DNA of 64,000 nt from a virus. The notes under the pieces were generated by a model, which was not told the DNA's origin, did not search any database, and worked only from the letters and a program-made list of their open reading frames with translations. The stretch is from positions 1-64,000 of the IMG/VR virus record IMGVR_UViG_3300008110_000046; one strand, 5' to 3'. How positions within the stretch are numbered: position 1 is the stretch's first letter; each line of letters starts with the position of its first letter. The translations under genes were made by a program, and so were the position numbers. This document shows positions 18,901 to 27,300 of the stretch, one piece after another.

Positions 18901-19231
18901 AAATGTAGGCGCTGTTACTTGCACCTAAATAACTGTAGGCAGCAAATAAACCATATTCGTTTAATTCGCTTCCTTGGATAGCATTTCCGCCAGCATCCTT
19001 TTGGAAGGATGGTACGCCAAATCTATCTGTTAGATCTTTTTGGCTAGTTGCCAAATATAAACTGTTTGCGTTGGCTAAAGTGGTGCCTGCGGCAACACCT
19101 GTTCCAGACGCATTTGTCTTATCCTGCGCTGTGGCAATCAAAACCAATGGAATTGTGCCAGGTGTCGCTGGATTATAAAAACTTTCATCAATGACGTTAA
19201 CTTGTACGCCAGGTGATCCTAATTGTGCCAT
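15962..19231 (-). CDS. 18: Tail sheath protein gp18, enlarged
   Basis: Protein of 1089 aa (T4 gp18: 659 aa), the contractile sheath. The N-terminus MAQLGSPGVQVNVIDESFYN and the C-terminal ~400 residues are typical sheath: RGMLLWNTRRSGFN, FQWFAPAGTRRGG, INPITNIPGAGLVAFGQ, ARLVSYLRRQLGI, PFLFEPNDKQTRSEI and VEPVKAVEFIYIPLRL. The extra length lies between residues ~130 and ~670 and contains at least five short modules with a W-(F/V/Y) strand then a later Trp, for example YWFDTGRSRFGIFEW, VWYKNTSGTWVKIG and HNGTRWKGL. These would face outward on the sheath. AAGGAG lies before the ATG. Confidence 0.95.
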   Translation of the reverse strand: MAQLGSPGVQVNVIDESFYNPATPGTIPLVLIATAQDKTNASGTGVAAGTTLANANSLYLATSQKDLTDRFGVPSFQKDAGGNAIQGSELNEYGLFAAYSYLGASNSAYILRAGVDLGALSGTANIPVGDPTSGTYWFDTGRSRFGIFEWSATLQQFISKSPIVITSSSDTTAGAPKSTIGSLGDYAVVTVGTLATENNVWYKNTSGTWVKIGTSGETVFGANNPTILDWTSSWPAVSSKSFTNGEIDLGSATYGMTITVGSSVATVSFNGSQNAHPTVAEMVAEINDALDTASITSVGARVNGNKFEILANTNVAVVFGPGTDPETLLQVGATSASDDIGILAGSYRSPAVQFSDHTKLPFWTSTDATPRPNGSVWFKTTEFNLGAKWVVKNFNSDTRLFETKDAPVYSGTVEALFKMDPLNGGSGLAVGSLFVNANFEQNGIGSFKLMYRKNSGSTRAAVTVASNVTIVSATVGIAETVKNTSTLNVVSITTGTSLDSLRTAINNSALVNVTADYVDGQLVLTHAEGGEIYLDGATWGTLGFNNTLANVYTGPIGTTYELRISNWAPLASIGDGYFPQATQPTDAPADGKLWYATYQDQVDIMVHNGTRWKGLKQVYASAQVLVQATRPSNVGRNEGDIWVDSSSQDNYGRTIKRWNVTSQTWDAIDVTDHTSQYGIIFADARWATSGSATAPATIDALASSDFVDFDCPDPAAYPRGMLLWNTRRSGFNIKQYKRNYINTSERNTIFDEAMTSYFPDRWVSISGADLNQVSYFGRKAQRAYVVGQLKVAINTNQRILDEDNIFFNLIACPGYPELISDMVNLNSSRNGTALVVGDTPLRLESNASSLINYGTDYFNTGIDGEQGLHTNSDHLAVYYPSGLTTDLTGSNVVVPASHMMLRTIAVSDQRAFQWFAPAGTRRGGITNATSVGYLKDGSFIPVSLNQGVRDQMAQVKINPITNIPGAGLVAFGQYTKTGINSSLDRINVARLVSYLRRQLGIITKPFLFEPNDKQTRSEIKNVCESLMLDLVSLRGIYDFIVVCDETNNTPSVISNNQLYVDIAVEPVKAVEFIYIPLRLKNVGDIKSRQ

Positions 19232-19265
19232 GTCCTAATCTCCTTAATGGGATCCTTGTCCATAA

Positions 19266-19273
19266 TATTTAGT
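19266..19273 (-). promoter_or_regulatory. Late promoter-like box ACTAAATA upstream of gp18
   Basis: Minus-strand ACTAAATA lies about 35 nt before the gp18 ATG, leaving room for the AAGGAG ribosome-binding site. It shares the TAAATA core with the other late boxes. Confidence 0.5.
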
Positions 19274-19338
19274 GATATTTTTAATATTTCACTGGTTATA
19301 CCAAAGGAAAAAGGGCACGAAAAGGGCTAATTAATTAT

Positions 19339-19677
19339 ATGAATCGCCCGTTGTGTAAAAAATGTCGTAAAAATCTAGCCGCTATAAATTATCACAAGGA
19401 AGATAGGATATATTATAGAAGCATGTGTGATAGTTGTGCTCGTGGCACAACTGTACAAGAACCTAGATGGGTACGTGCTGGTTATAAAAAGAAAAGTAAA
19501 TGCGATAAATGCGGAGTTACCAGCACACAGTCAGTAATTTTTGATGTTTACCACGCAGATGGTGATTTAAACAACTGCACACACAGTAATCTAAAAACAG
19601 TGTGTGCTAATTGTCAAAGAATTTTAGTTAAACAAGGACTTGGGTGGAAGCAAGGCGATCTTCTACCAGATTTTTAA
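19339..19677 (+). CDS. Small zinc protein, HNH-like C-terminal pattern
   Basis: Protein of 112 aa with four CxxC pairs (CKKC, CDSC, CDKC, CANC), enough for two zinc ribbons. The C-terminal half (FDVYHADGDLNNCTHSNLKTVCANCQ, shown here as YHADGDLNNC then NLKTVCANC) follows the spacing of HNH nucleases (H-x-DG-x-x-N-N-x-x-NL-x-x-x-C-x-x-C), but the final catalytic His is Gln. Similar cysteine-rich proteins occur in marine T4-like phages without a known function. It is alone on the plus strand between minus-strand genes, and its last 50 bases overlap the 3' end of the dNMP kinase gene. It may be a DNA-binding zinc protein or an inactive HNH relative. Confidence 0.8.
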   Translation: MNRPLCKKCRKNLAAINYHKEDRIYYRSMCDSCARGTTVQEPRWVRAGYKKKSKCDKCGVTSTQSVIFDVYHADGDLNNCTHSNLKTVCANCQRILVKQGLGWKQGDLLPDF

Positions 19678-20290
19678 CCTTTTCAAATAAATCGTCAATG
19701 CTGGTATTATTTTCTAGTACAGCGTCAAACTTAGTTCCAACCCATGCAGTTTCACTAGCATGAATTCCAAATTTTTCTAGATTGTGTTTACTAATGGCCC
19801 ATTTCATATTGCCATTTTCCCCTTGATTAGCGTTTAGAGCCCATTCATACCACTCAGGAAGTTCACCACGTTTGACCCATACAATGATTCCGCCTGCATC
19901 ACGGATTGATTTAATTTCGTTAGGGAAACGGCAATCACTAATAACAATATCGTCAGTACTATTGCGGAGTTTATTCTCTAAACTAGCAATCCAAATGTCA
20001 TCATGAAAGCTTCTGCGGCATACTTCAGTGCCCCAATATTGTAGTACCCAGCGTGGTGTTAAGTTTGGCATACCCAAGCGTTCACTCCACCACGGGTCTA
20101 CTTGTTCTCGCCATTCACGGGCTTGTTTAGTGCGTCCTTCTAGCATAGTTCTGTCCCAACCAAAGACATGAGAAACTGCGTCTTTTAAACTGTTGGCAAA
20201 ACTCTCTCTTCTAAAACCGTGAAAATTTGTAAGATAGTCAGCAATAGTATCTTTGCCTGACCCAATGAATCCGCACACACCTATAATCAT
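19628..20290 (-). CDS. 1: Deoxynucleoside monophosphate kinase (T4 gp1-like)
   Basis: Protein of 220 aa from ATG (T4 gp1: 241 aa). It phosphorylates deoxynucleoside monophosphates to feed phage DNA synthesis. The P-loop GFIGSGKDT is at about residues 7-15, followed by FRRESFANSLKDAVSHVFGWD and RWVLQYWGTEVCRR, which are typical of the family, and VISDCRFPNEIKSI as the Walker B region. An in-frame TTG lies 4 codons upstream, but the ATG at 20290 has GGGGGA directly before it and gives a natural N-terminus MIIGVCGFIG. It overlaps the convergent zinc-protein gene by 50 bp. Confidence 0.92.
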   Translation of the reverse strand: MIIGVCGFIGSGKDTIADYLTNFHGFRRESFANSLKDAVSHVFGWDRTMLEGRTKQAREWREQVDPWWSERLGMPNLTPRWVLQYWGTEVCRRSFHDDIWIASLENKLRNSTDDIVISDCRFPNEIKSIRDAGGIIVWVKRGELPEWYEWALNANQGENGNMKWAISKHNLEKFGIHASETAWVGTKFDAVLENNTSIDDLFEKVKNLVEDRLASTQVLV

Positions 20291-20350
20291 AGTATCCCCC
20301 AAGGTATACTATATTTTATGTTATTTGTGTTACAGAGTCAAGTCTTTTGA

Positions 20351-21139
20351 TTAACCGGTTACCCAGGTATAACCGCCCCAACCTTGACCACCAACTCCTG
20401 AAGGATCACCTTTTTTCAGTTCTTCTTCAAGTTCTTTCATCCTTGTAAGACCTTCAGATTTAAGTGCGCCACCGTTTAGTTGTGTGCCACCCTGTGGACT
20501 GGCTATTTGTGCAAATTTTTCACGGGCTTCGCCTAGCATGACTTTGCATCCAGCTAGTGTATATTCTTTAATCCATATACCTGCATAAGGGTCTTCTAAA
20601 AATGCAAAGTCTGGACGGTGATTATATACCCAAAGAAGTAGTCGTTCATTGCTTTGTGGGCGTTGTTGTATTGTCAGTTTACGTGTCTGTGGGTTGTAGG
20701 TAAAGTTAATGTAGCTACCAAACATTTTACCCACTAATTTTTGATATCCTGCAAACATGTAGTAAGTTGCTAAACCGCCCATATTTGAGCTTGTAAGCAA
20801 ATATGTGTTGGTGTAGGCCAAATTGAATGGTTCAAACAACGTTCCACCATCCCCGCCCCCTGTTCTTGAACCAATGCTTCTACGGAAGATTTCACGCACC
20901 ACTGTGATTTCTCTTGGTAGAATATATTCGTTCTGATTTTGTACCATATCTAAGAAACAATAACTTTCTTCAACGGCATTACTGGCTCTTTGACGATAAA
21001 TTGCCATGGCTTTTTCTAACGCTGTTTCGTAGTGTATTGGGTCTAACTCAACATCAATCATGCCGTCGCCCAAGAAGGCTTTGACGTATGAGAATACTTT
21101 TTCTTTTTCGGTTTTTAGGGCGTCTAGTTGGTCACTCAT
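20351..21139 (-). CDS. 13: Neck protein gp13
   Basis: Protein of 262 aa (T4 gp13: 309 aa). With gp14 it closes the head vertex and joins the tail. It matches the family at DGMIDVELDPIHYETALEKA, FNLAYTNTYLL, GGLATYYMFAGYQK and IKEYTLAGCKVMLGEAREKF, and at the LNGGALKSEGL/ELEEELKKG end that parallels T4 gp13. The chosen ATG (MSDQLDALKT) has a late box GGTAAATA ending exactly 5 nt upstream; an in-frame start further upstream would run into the divergent gp14 gene and has no support. This suggests a leaderless mRNA. Confidence 0.9.
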   Translation of the reverse strand: MSDQLDALKTEKEKVFSYVKAFLGDGMIDVELDPIHYETALEKAMAIYRQRASNAVEESYCFLDMVQNQNEYILPREITVVREIFRRSIGSRTGGGDGGTLFEPFNLAYTNTYLLTSSNMGGLATYYMFAGYQKLVGKMFGSYINFTYNPQTRKLTIQQRPQSNERLLLWVYNHRPDFAFLEDPYAGIWIKEYTLAGCKVMLGEAREKFAQIASPQGGTQLNGGALKSEGLTRMKELEEELKKGDPSGVGGQGWGGYTWVTG

Positions 21140-21144
21140 GCTTA

Positions 21145-21152
21145 TATTTACC
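21145..21152 (-). promoter_or_regulatory. Late promoter box GGTAAATA, leaderless arrangement, for gp13
   Basis: Minus-strand GGTAAATA ends 5 nt before the gp13 ATG (spacer TAAGC). It is one half of a 40-bp divergent promoter pair with the gp14 box. A weaker alternative reading is that its AAGG acts as a distant Shine-Dalgarno. Confidence 0.6.
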
Positions 21153-21164
21153 TTATCATATTCC

Positions 21165-21172
21165 AATAAATA
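21165..21172 (+). promoter_or_regulatory. Late promoter box AATAAATA for gp14
   Basis: Plus-strand AATAAATA ends 7 nt before the gp14 ATG (spacer CACTACT), predicting a leader of 0-2 nt. No Shine-Dalgarno is visible. Confidence 0.6.
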
Positions 21173-21179
21173 CACTACT

Positions 21180-22514
21180 ATGCCAAGACTCAGTTTATAC
21201 CGCCCAGAAAAAGCCAACGATTACACCTTTATTGATAGACTTGTTTTAGAACAGTTTATGGTAGGGGGAACGGATGTCTACATCCACAAATATTTAGGCC
21301 CAAAAGACCCATTAGAGGGACAATCTACCCCAGATCAGCCCACAAATACCCACGGTGTTTCTGAATTGGGTATACAAGATTTACTATTATTAGAAACTAG
21401 AGACAGGAGATACAGTGATGACATCTATGTCATGCGTTGTATCTACAATATGCAACAATTGGATTGGAGTCTAACGCAGTTTGGACTATTTTTAGCCAAT
21501 GATACTATATTTGTTCACATACATTTAAACGATTGTGTAAAAAGAATAGGTAGAAAATTAATGGCTGGCGACGTTTTGGAGTTGCCGCACCTAAAAGATC
21601 CTCATGCGCTTAATGAAGCCACTGTTGCCCTTAGAAGATTTTATGTTGTAGAAGATGTATTAAGACCTACAGAAGGATTTAGTCAAACTTGGTACCCACA
21701 TTTGATAAAAATCAAATGTAAACCACTGGTTGATAGTCAAGAATTTAAAGATATACTTGACAAGCCTGCTGAAGATCCATTGAGTCCATATGCAAGTGAT
21801 GATTCTACTACTGCGCTACGAGATTTAATTAGCAGTTATAATAGAAATATGGATATTAATAATGCTGTTGTGGCGCAAGCAGAGCTTGATGCGCCTATGA
21901 GTGGTTACGATACTGATTCTTTATGGATGGTACCAGTTGATCCTAGTGGAAAAGTTATGCTAATAGATGCTAGCGGCGAACAAATAGATGCTAGTAAATT
22001 TTATATGACTAGTACCACTGACGAAGGAGTTATTAGATATCTAAATAAACTTTGGACTCCAGAATCTATTACTGAACCAGAATTTTTAATTAATCCTACT
22101 GAGTTAGAATTGCAAAATAAGGGTATACCAGTAATAGATACCAGCATTATTTTAAAGAGTCCTCGTCAAAATTACTATATTGGCTATTTGATTGGTGACA
22201 GTGTGCCTCCAAATGGATATCCTTTGAGTGGCATGGGCGCACAATTTCCTGATACAGCAGTTGATGGCACATTCTTTTTAAGAACTGACTTTTCACCAAC
22301 AAGATTGTTTAGGTATAATGGTTCTAGTTGGCGTGTTTTTGAAGATAATGTGCGTATGACATTAAGCAACACCAATACACGTAAGACATTAAAAACAGGA
22401 TTTATTAATAATACGAATCAAACTACCATTGGAGACAAGGTCATTGACGAAAGACAACCAATTAGTAAACCTTTGGAAGTTGGAAAGAATTTAAAACCTG
22501 AGGCAGACAATTAA
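21180..22514 (+). CDS. 14: Neck protein gp14
   Basis: Protein of 444 aa (T4 gp14: 256 aa). It works with gp13 at the head-tail joint. Family features of the cyanophage type: MPRLSLYRPEKANDYTFID, QFMVGGTDVYIHKYLGP, DRRYSDDIYVMRCIYNMQ, QFGLFLANDTIFVHIHLND, GDVLELPHLKDPHAL and RRFYVVEDVLRPTEGFSQTW. The extra C-terminal part contains a small module (DGTFFLRTDFSP then RLFRYNGSSWRVFED) resembling modules in the gp18 insert. The ATG at 21180 was chosen because family homology starts there and a late box lies just upstream. gp15 starts in the overlap TAATG. Confidence 0.93.
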   Translation: MPRLSLYRPEKANDYTFIDRLVLEQFMVGGTDVYIHKYLGPKDPLEGQSTPDQPTNTHGVSELGIQDLLLLETRDRRYSDDIYVMRCIYNMQQLDWSLTQFGLFLANDTIFVHIHLNDCVKRIGRKLMAGDVLELPHLKDPHALNEATVALRRFYVVEDVLRPTEGFSQTWYPHLIKIKCKPLVDSQEFKDILDKPAEDPLSPYASDDSTTALRDLISSYNRNMDINNAVVAQAELDAPMSGYDTDSLWMVPVDPSGKVMLIDASGEQIDASKFYMTSTTDEGVIRYLNKLWTPESITEPEFLINPTELELQNKGIPVIDTSIILKSPRQNYYIGYLIGDSVPPNGYPLSGMGAQFPDTAVDGTFFLRTDFSPTRLFRYNGSSWRVFEDNVRMTLSNTNTRKTLKTGFINNTNQTTIGDKVIDERQPISKPLEVGKNLKPEADN

Positions 22515-23905
22515 TGCAACATTATTATGACGGACAGATAAGAAGATATCTAACACAATTTATTAGAGCACTAAGTGGCTTTAGTTATAAGGATAGTCAA
22601 GGAAATTTGAAAGAAGTTCCTGTTAGATTTGGTACGGCTAACAAACAAGCCGCCGCAGTACTACGACAAAACAGCGAAAACTTTTTAATGCAAGCACCTT
22701 TTATCAGTGTTTACATTAATAATCTTGAATTAAGTCGCGGACGTATGCAGGATCCTAATTTTGTCAGTAAAGTTCATGTAAGAGAAAGAGAGTGGGACGA
22801 AAATTTAGGCGAATATACAGCTAATAAGGGTGCTGACGTTACTATTGAACGTTTAATGCCTAATCCTTATCAATTAAGTTTAATAGCTGATATTTGGACC
22901 ACAAATATTGATCAAAAATTACAAATTTTAGAGCAAATTATTGTATTATTCAACCCTGCTGTAGAATTACAGACAACTAGCAGTTATTTAGATTGGACCA
23001 GTTTAACTACATTGGAATTAATGGACATACAGTACACTAATCAAGTAGTTCCAAGCGGTGATCAAGAATTAGAAATAGCAAGTTTGACTTTTAGCGCACC
23101 AATTTGGTTAAGTCCGCCAGCAAAAGTGAAACGCATGGGAGTTATTACTAGTATTATTGCTCGTGTGTTTGATGAAGAGGGAAATATTACAGATGATATC
23201 ATTAATGGCACATTAATGAGCAGACAAGTTATTACTTTTGACAATTATGGCATACTAATAACAGATAATAGTGGTCAAGGCCTGTATACTGCCAAATTAT
23301 TAAGCAATAGTGAAAGCACTACCACTTCTTTTAATACTAAAACAACAAAAAATGGCGTTGATATCAATTGGTTAGAGATTTTAGAGAAATATCCTGGCAA
23401 GTACGTGGCAAATTTAAGTAAAGTTCAGGTTATGAAGCCAGATGGCCGTTGGGCTCAAGCCAGTATTTCATTAAATCCTGATAACGAATCACTTTTAAAT
23501 TTAAATTTTAAGACATTCGATGATAGTTGGCCCACTAATACTGTTATTGCTGGCAGAGGAACCATAGATGCAATTATTGATCCTACTAAACCAACTAATA
23601 GGATTGCTACATCTGGTCTACGATACCTAATATTAGAAGATATTAACATCACAGATAGAACTTATGGTCCTGAAAATGCGAGTCAGCCAGGTGTTGCTCA
23701 ATGGGGCGACCTAATAGCTAATGCCAATGACATAATTGAATATAATGGCACTGAATGGACAGTTATTTTCAATAGCCAGCAGACTAATACACTAACCTAC
23801 ATAACTAATGCTTATACTGGTGTGCAGTATAAGTGGGACAGCGCACAGTGGACTAAGAGTATGGAAGGTGTTTATCCTGCAGGCAAATGGCAAATAGTTC
23901 TATAA
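22514..23905 (+). CDS. 15: Tail completion/sheath stabiliser gp15
   Basis: Protein of 463 aa (T4 gp15: 272 aa). It caps the head-proximal end of the tail and stabilises the sheath. The N-terminal YYDGQIRRYLTQFIRALSGF and EVPVRFGTANKQAAAVLRQ, then MPNPYQLSLIADIWTTNIDQ, QILEQIIVLFNPAVELQ and SLTFSAPIWLSPPAK, follow the gp15 pattern. The C-terminal ~200 residues are an extension ending with an NGTEW strand pattern like the modules in gp14 and gp18. It overlaps gp14 by one base (TAATG), so translation is coupled. Confidence 0.9.
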   Translation: MQHYYDGQIRRYLTQFIRALSGFSYKDSQGNLKEVPVRFGTANKQAAAVLRQNSENFLMQAPFISVYINNLELSRGRMQDPNFVSKVHVREREWDENLGEYTANKGADVTIERLMPNPYQLSLIADIWTTNIDQKLQILEQIIVLFNPAVELQTTSSYLDWTSLTTLELMDIQYTNQVVPSGDQELEIASLTFSAPIWLSPPAKVKRMGVITSIIARVFDEEGNITDDIINGTLMSRQVITFDNYGILITDNSGQGLYTAKLLSNSESTTTSFNTKTTKNGVDINWLEILEKYPGKYVANLSKVQVMKPDGRWAQASISLNPDNESLLNLNFKTFDDSWPTNTVIAGRGTIDAIIDPTKPTNRIATSGLRYLILEDINITDRTYGPENASQPGVAQWGDLIANANDIIEYNGTEWTVIFNSQQTNTLTYITNAYTGVQYKWDSAQWTKSMEGVYPAGKWQIVL

Positions 23906-24339
23906 ACAAACTAGTAGTATGTAGTGGTGCTTTATTTTATTCAAAAAGCACTAAAAGATTCTTATTCTTACAAAGAACCCAAGGTAAAACTGCTAAATCT
24001 TGGGGGATTGTTGGCGGAAAACAAGAAGATAAAGACAGTACTACATACGAAGCACTTAAACGTGAAATTACTGAAGAAATAGGATTCTTACCAGAAATAA
24101 AGAAAACTATTCCTTTAGAATTGTTTGTTAGTAATGATGATAATTTTAATTACCATACATACCTGTTAATAGTAGAAGAAGAATTTATACCCAAATTAAA
24201 CTATGAGCACAGTGGTTGGGCTTGGGCTACTATGGATCTTGCACCAAAGCCATTACATCAAGGTCTACGCAATACATTTACCAATAAAACAATTAGAACA
24301 AAATTAGAAACTGTATTTGACATCATAGATGTAATCTAA
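23887..24339 (+). CDS. Nudix hydrolase
   Basis: Protein of 150 aa (T4 NudE: 151 aa). Nudix enzymes hydrolyse nucleoside diphosphate-linked compounds using a metal bound by the Nudix helix. The box reads GGKQEDKD...REITEEIG: the catalytic REIxEE end is intact, but the usual Glu after the Gly loop is Asp and the spacing to RE is one residue longer than the standard GX5EX7REUXEE. The rest (FLQRTQGKTAKSWGIVGG) is a normal Nudix strand. It overlaps the end of gp15 by 19 nt, so it is likely a late gene; the substrate is unknown. Confidence 0.88.
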   Translation: MANSSINKLVVCSGALFYSKSTKRFLFLQRTQGKTAKSWGIVGGKQEDKDSTTYEALKREITEEIGFLPEIKKTIPLELFVSNDDNFNYHTYLLIVEEEFIPKLNYEHSGWAWATMDLAPKPLHQGLRNTFTNKTIRTKLETVFDIIDVI

Positions 24340-24353
24340 TATTTTTACAGTCA

Positions 24354-24384
24354 CAAAAAAGCCCCATTTCTGGGGCTTTTTGTT
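24354..24384. terminator. Bidirectional intrinsic terminator
   Basis: Stem AAAAAGCCCCA/TGGGGCTTTTT (24356-24366 with 24371-24381) has a TTTC loop. It sits between the convergent Nudix (+) and 2667-aa (-) genes and has T-runs in both directions. Confidence 0.92.
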
Positions 24385-24399
24385 TGACAGCGTAATCTC

Positions 24400-27300
24400 T
24401 TACGCTTGGCTTTCTTTCCATGAAATACGTGCTGTAACTGTTGTTGCGGCACTTGTATCTGTTGGAACAATACAAACTGTAATAATGTCTGGACCGTTTG
24501 GATAGACATAATCACCGCCTAAGATACTGTTACCAATTTCAGCAATTTCACTTAGATCTGCTGTAACTGGGCTGTTAACGGCTGCACGGAATTCGTAAAT
24601 TGTAACTCCGCCGTTTACTGTATCTGTAGTTTGACCAGTGTGTTTAATAACCTGTGTCAATGATGGTGCACCATAGTTTGCAAAGTATGCCTGTTGTGAT
24701 AACGCGGCATTTAGAATCAACTTAACGGAAGCAGGCTTGTTGTTGCTGTTACCAACAACTAGACCAACTTGTTGTAAGTTAATACTCATGCGGTTAATAA
24801 TATCACGTTCACCTAAAGCACCAACTAAGCTGTTGTCTACACTTGGAGCTAGACGTAAACTTAGAATTGGCACGTTTGTTCCAACTAGTGCTTGTGGAAT
24901 ACTGATTGTATCAGAACCACCAGAACCAGAAGCAACTGTGAACAAGTACGCTTTATCATCTTCAAACACACCGTCCATGATTACAGAAGCACCCCAGTGA
25001 TATAAGCTAGGAGCGTAACTTGGTGCGTTACCGTTCTTAATTTCATATCTTGCTGGCAAGTTACCAGAACGTAAATAAGCCTCTGTTTCTTTGTTGTTGT
25101 GAATGAATTCATGTACGTACATTACTACTCCGTCAGTTCCTTTGAATCCAAAACGCACTTTACCTGCACCGTACCAACTGTAATCCATATAGGTCATCTG
25201 CATACGATTGATGTTTAGTACCATTCCACTTCTGCCAGTTCCGTCACACTTATCAAGACTCCACTCACTTTGTGGAATACGTAAGTCTTGTGTCAATGTT
25301 CCAACAACGTTATTACGTGTTGTTCCACGATAAGCAGGAGTTACTTGTATCTGTGTATCACTAACAACTTTGTTAACTCTATAGCTCATACCACGAATAA
25401 CAATGTTGTTACCAATTTCTAACTGTTTTGTAAAGTTAGTGTTGGTACCATTTACCACGTTACTCTTGTTAGTCACATTCAAGAAACCACCAAGTTGTTT
25501 GGTACTGTTACGACGAACACAGTGTAAACTCTTTCCGTCATATTCCCAGAACATACCGTTTTGGTCATCAAACATACCTGAACGTACTACAGCATCTTGC
25601 CATCCTGCCACAAACAAGTTAGGGAATCCACGTGGTGCTAGATCATAAGGAATTCCATTTGTAATGTATCTAAATGTAAAGTCATCAATGACGTTAGCAA
25701 CTACGAAGTTTGGTCCACTTAACGGCTGTGTATATGGAGCACCACGTACAATGTTAGCAATGATTGAAGCACTGTTAGTATCAATTGCTGTCTTTGCAGT
25801 TTGGAATTCTGCATCTGCCCATACTACGCTAGGTTCAGTACGTGTTGCTGGCAATAATGACAATGCTTGTGTAACACTAGTTGCACCAACAACATCTGCT
25901 GTAATTTGAACTAAATCTTGTGCTTTAGTAATTTCTCCAGCATTTGCGTTTGAACCTGTAGTATCTTGTGTTAGCAAGTTACCTGTAGACTTAGTTACAG
26001 TAGTTCCAGCTAAAATTTGACCAATGATAGTCTTCAAACGACCATATGCGGCAACAGTTTGAACTCTGTGATCTGGACTAATTGTTGCTCCTTGATTTGA
26101 GAAACCATAGAAGAAGAATTTAGCCTGATCATAGGTTGCACTGTTTCCACCATATAGAATGTCATAAACAATTGCGTTAATGGCATACTTAACGTCACGT
26201 TCGCACTTAGCAGTGTCGTGATTGTATAGTGGATAATTTTGTTCTACCCATTTCTCAACTTCACGTGCCATAAAGTCACGGTTATTAACTAAACGTGCCT
26301 TAGCTGCCAATTGACTTGAACTTGCGTTAGTTGGATCGTTGTAGCTTAATGCATCAGCGGCACTTCTACCGTTGTTGATGATATCTAATACTTCATTCCA
26401 GAACGTATTGCTACGTGTTGTTGCGGCTGCACTTGCACTAACCCCAGCCAAAGCCGCAGTAGCATTTCTTGCATTGGTAATGTTACGCTTAACTCCTTCA
26501 GAAATTTCTAAGCTGTTAACTTCAGCAATTCCTAAGAAAATAGAGTTATAGTTTGTACCTAACGCAACGTCAAATCCTGCTCCTAATAGTAGGTAACCTA
26601 AATCGCGTTCGCATTTTACTGCTTCGTATTCACTAGTAGATCCTACGTTTTCTACGATAATTTTATTACCTGTAAGAAGTTTGTGTGGACGACGTGTTAC
26701 AACTGTTGCGTATGTTGAACCGTCATGTGTAATTCGACTTACATCAATACTTGGACTAAAGTTTATACCTGTAGAGTATTGTAAGCCTTTACCAGACTGA
26801 TAACGGAAATACTTACGTGTTTGACGTACAATACTTACGTTTGGTCCTCTACTTGCATTAATTTCAACGCCACCATCAAACGGTCTGTGTACGTTCATAC
26901 AATCTGGACGTACATACAACTGTGTTTCATTAATGATTGGTAGTGCTGTTAAAACACCGTCACGAATATTACCGTCAACTTGACCAGTGAAGAATGCTGT
27001 ACCAGTAAATGATGTACCACTGGTAATATCACCAGTTGTATTGTAACGGATCCAACTTGAACCTGCCGCAGTTGCCGCTACCAAATAATGGTTGAATCCT
27101 GAGCCAGTGTTAGTAATATCACGATGTACCGCCTTTAATGCGTTGGCTAGGTTGTCAGCTAAACGAATTGTGTCATCGTTAACACGGATAACATAATAAG
27201 TTGCACCGTCTGTTAAGTTACCAACAATTGTACCAGAGTTAGCTGGACCAATTGAGTAGTAAACTTTAGTACCAGTTTGTAATCCGTGCGCTGGCAATGT

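Noticed and set aside
20291-20302. TTG start for dNMP kinase four codons upstream
   Set aside because: GGGGGA is the likely ribosome-binding site of the ATG at 20290 and overlaps those codons.
21060-21179. Upstream extension of gp14 before 21180
   Set aside because: The added residues are antisense to gp13 and unlike the family; the late box sits just before ATG 21180.
21140-21217. Upstream extension of gp13 beyond 21139
   Set aside because: It would overlap the gp14 coding region and the divergent promoter and has no family similarity.
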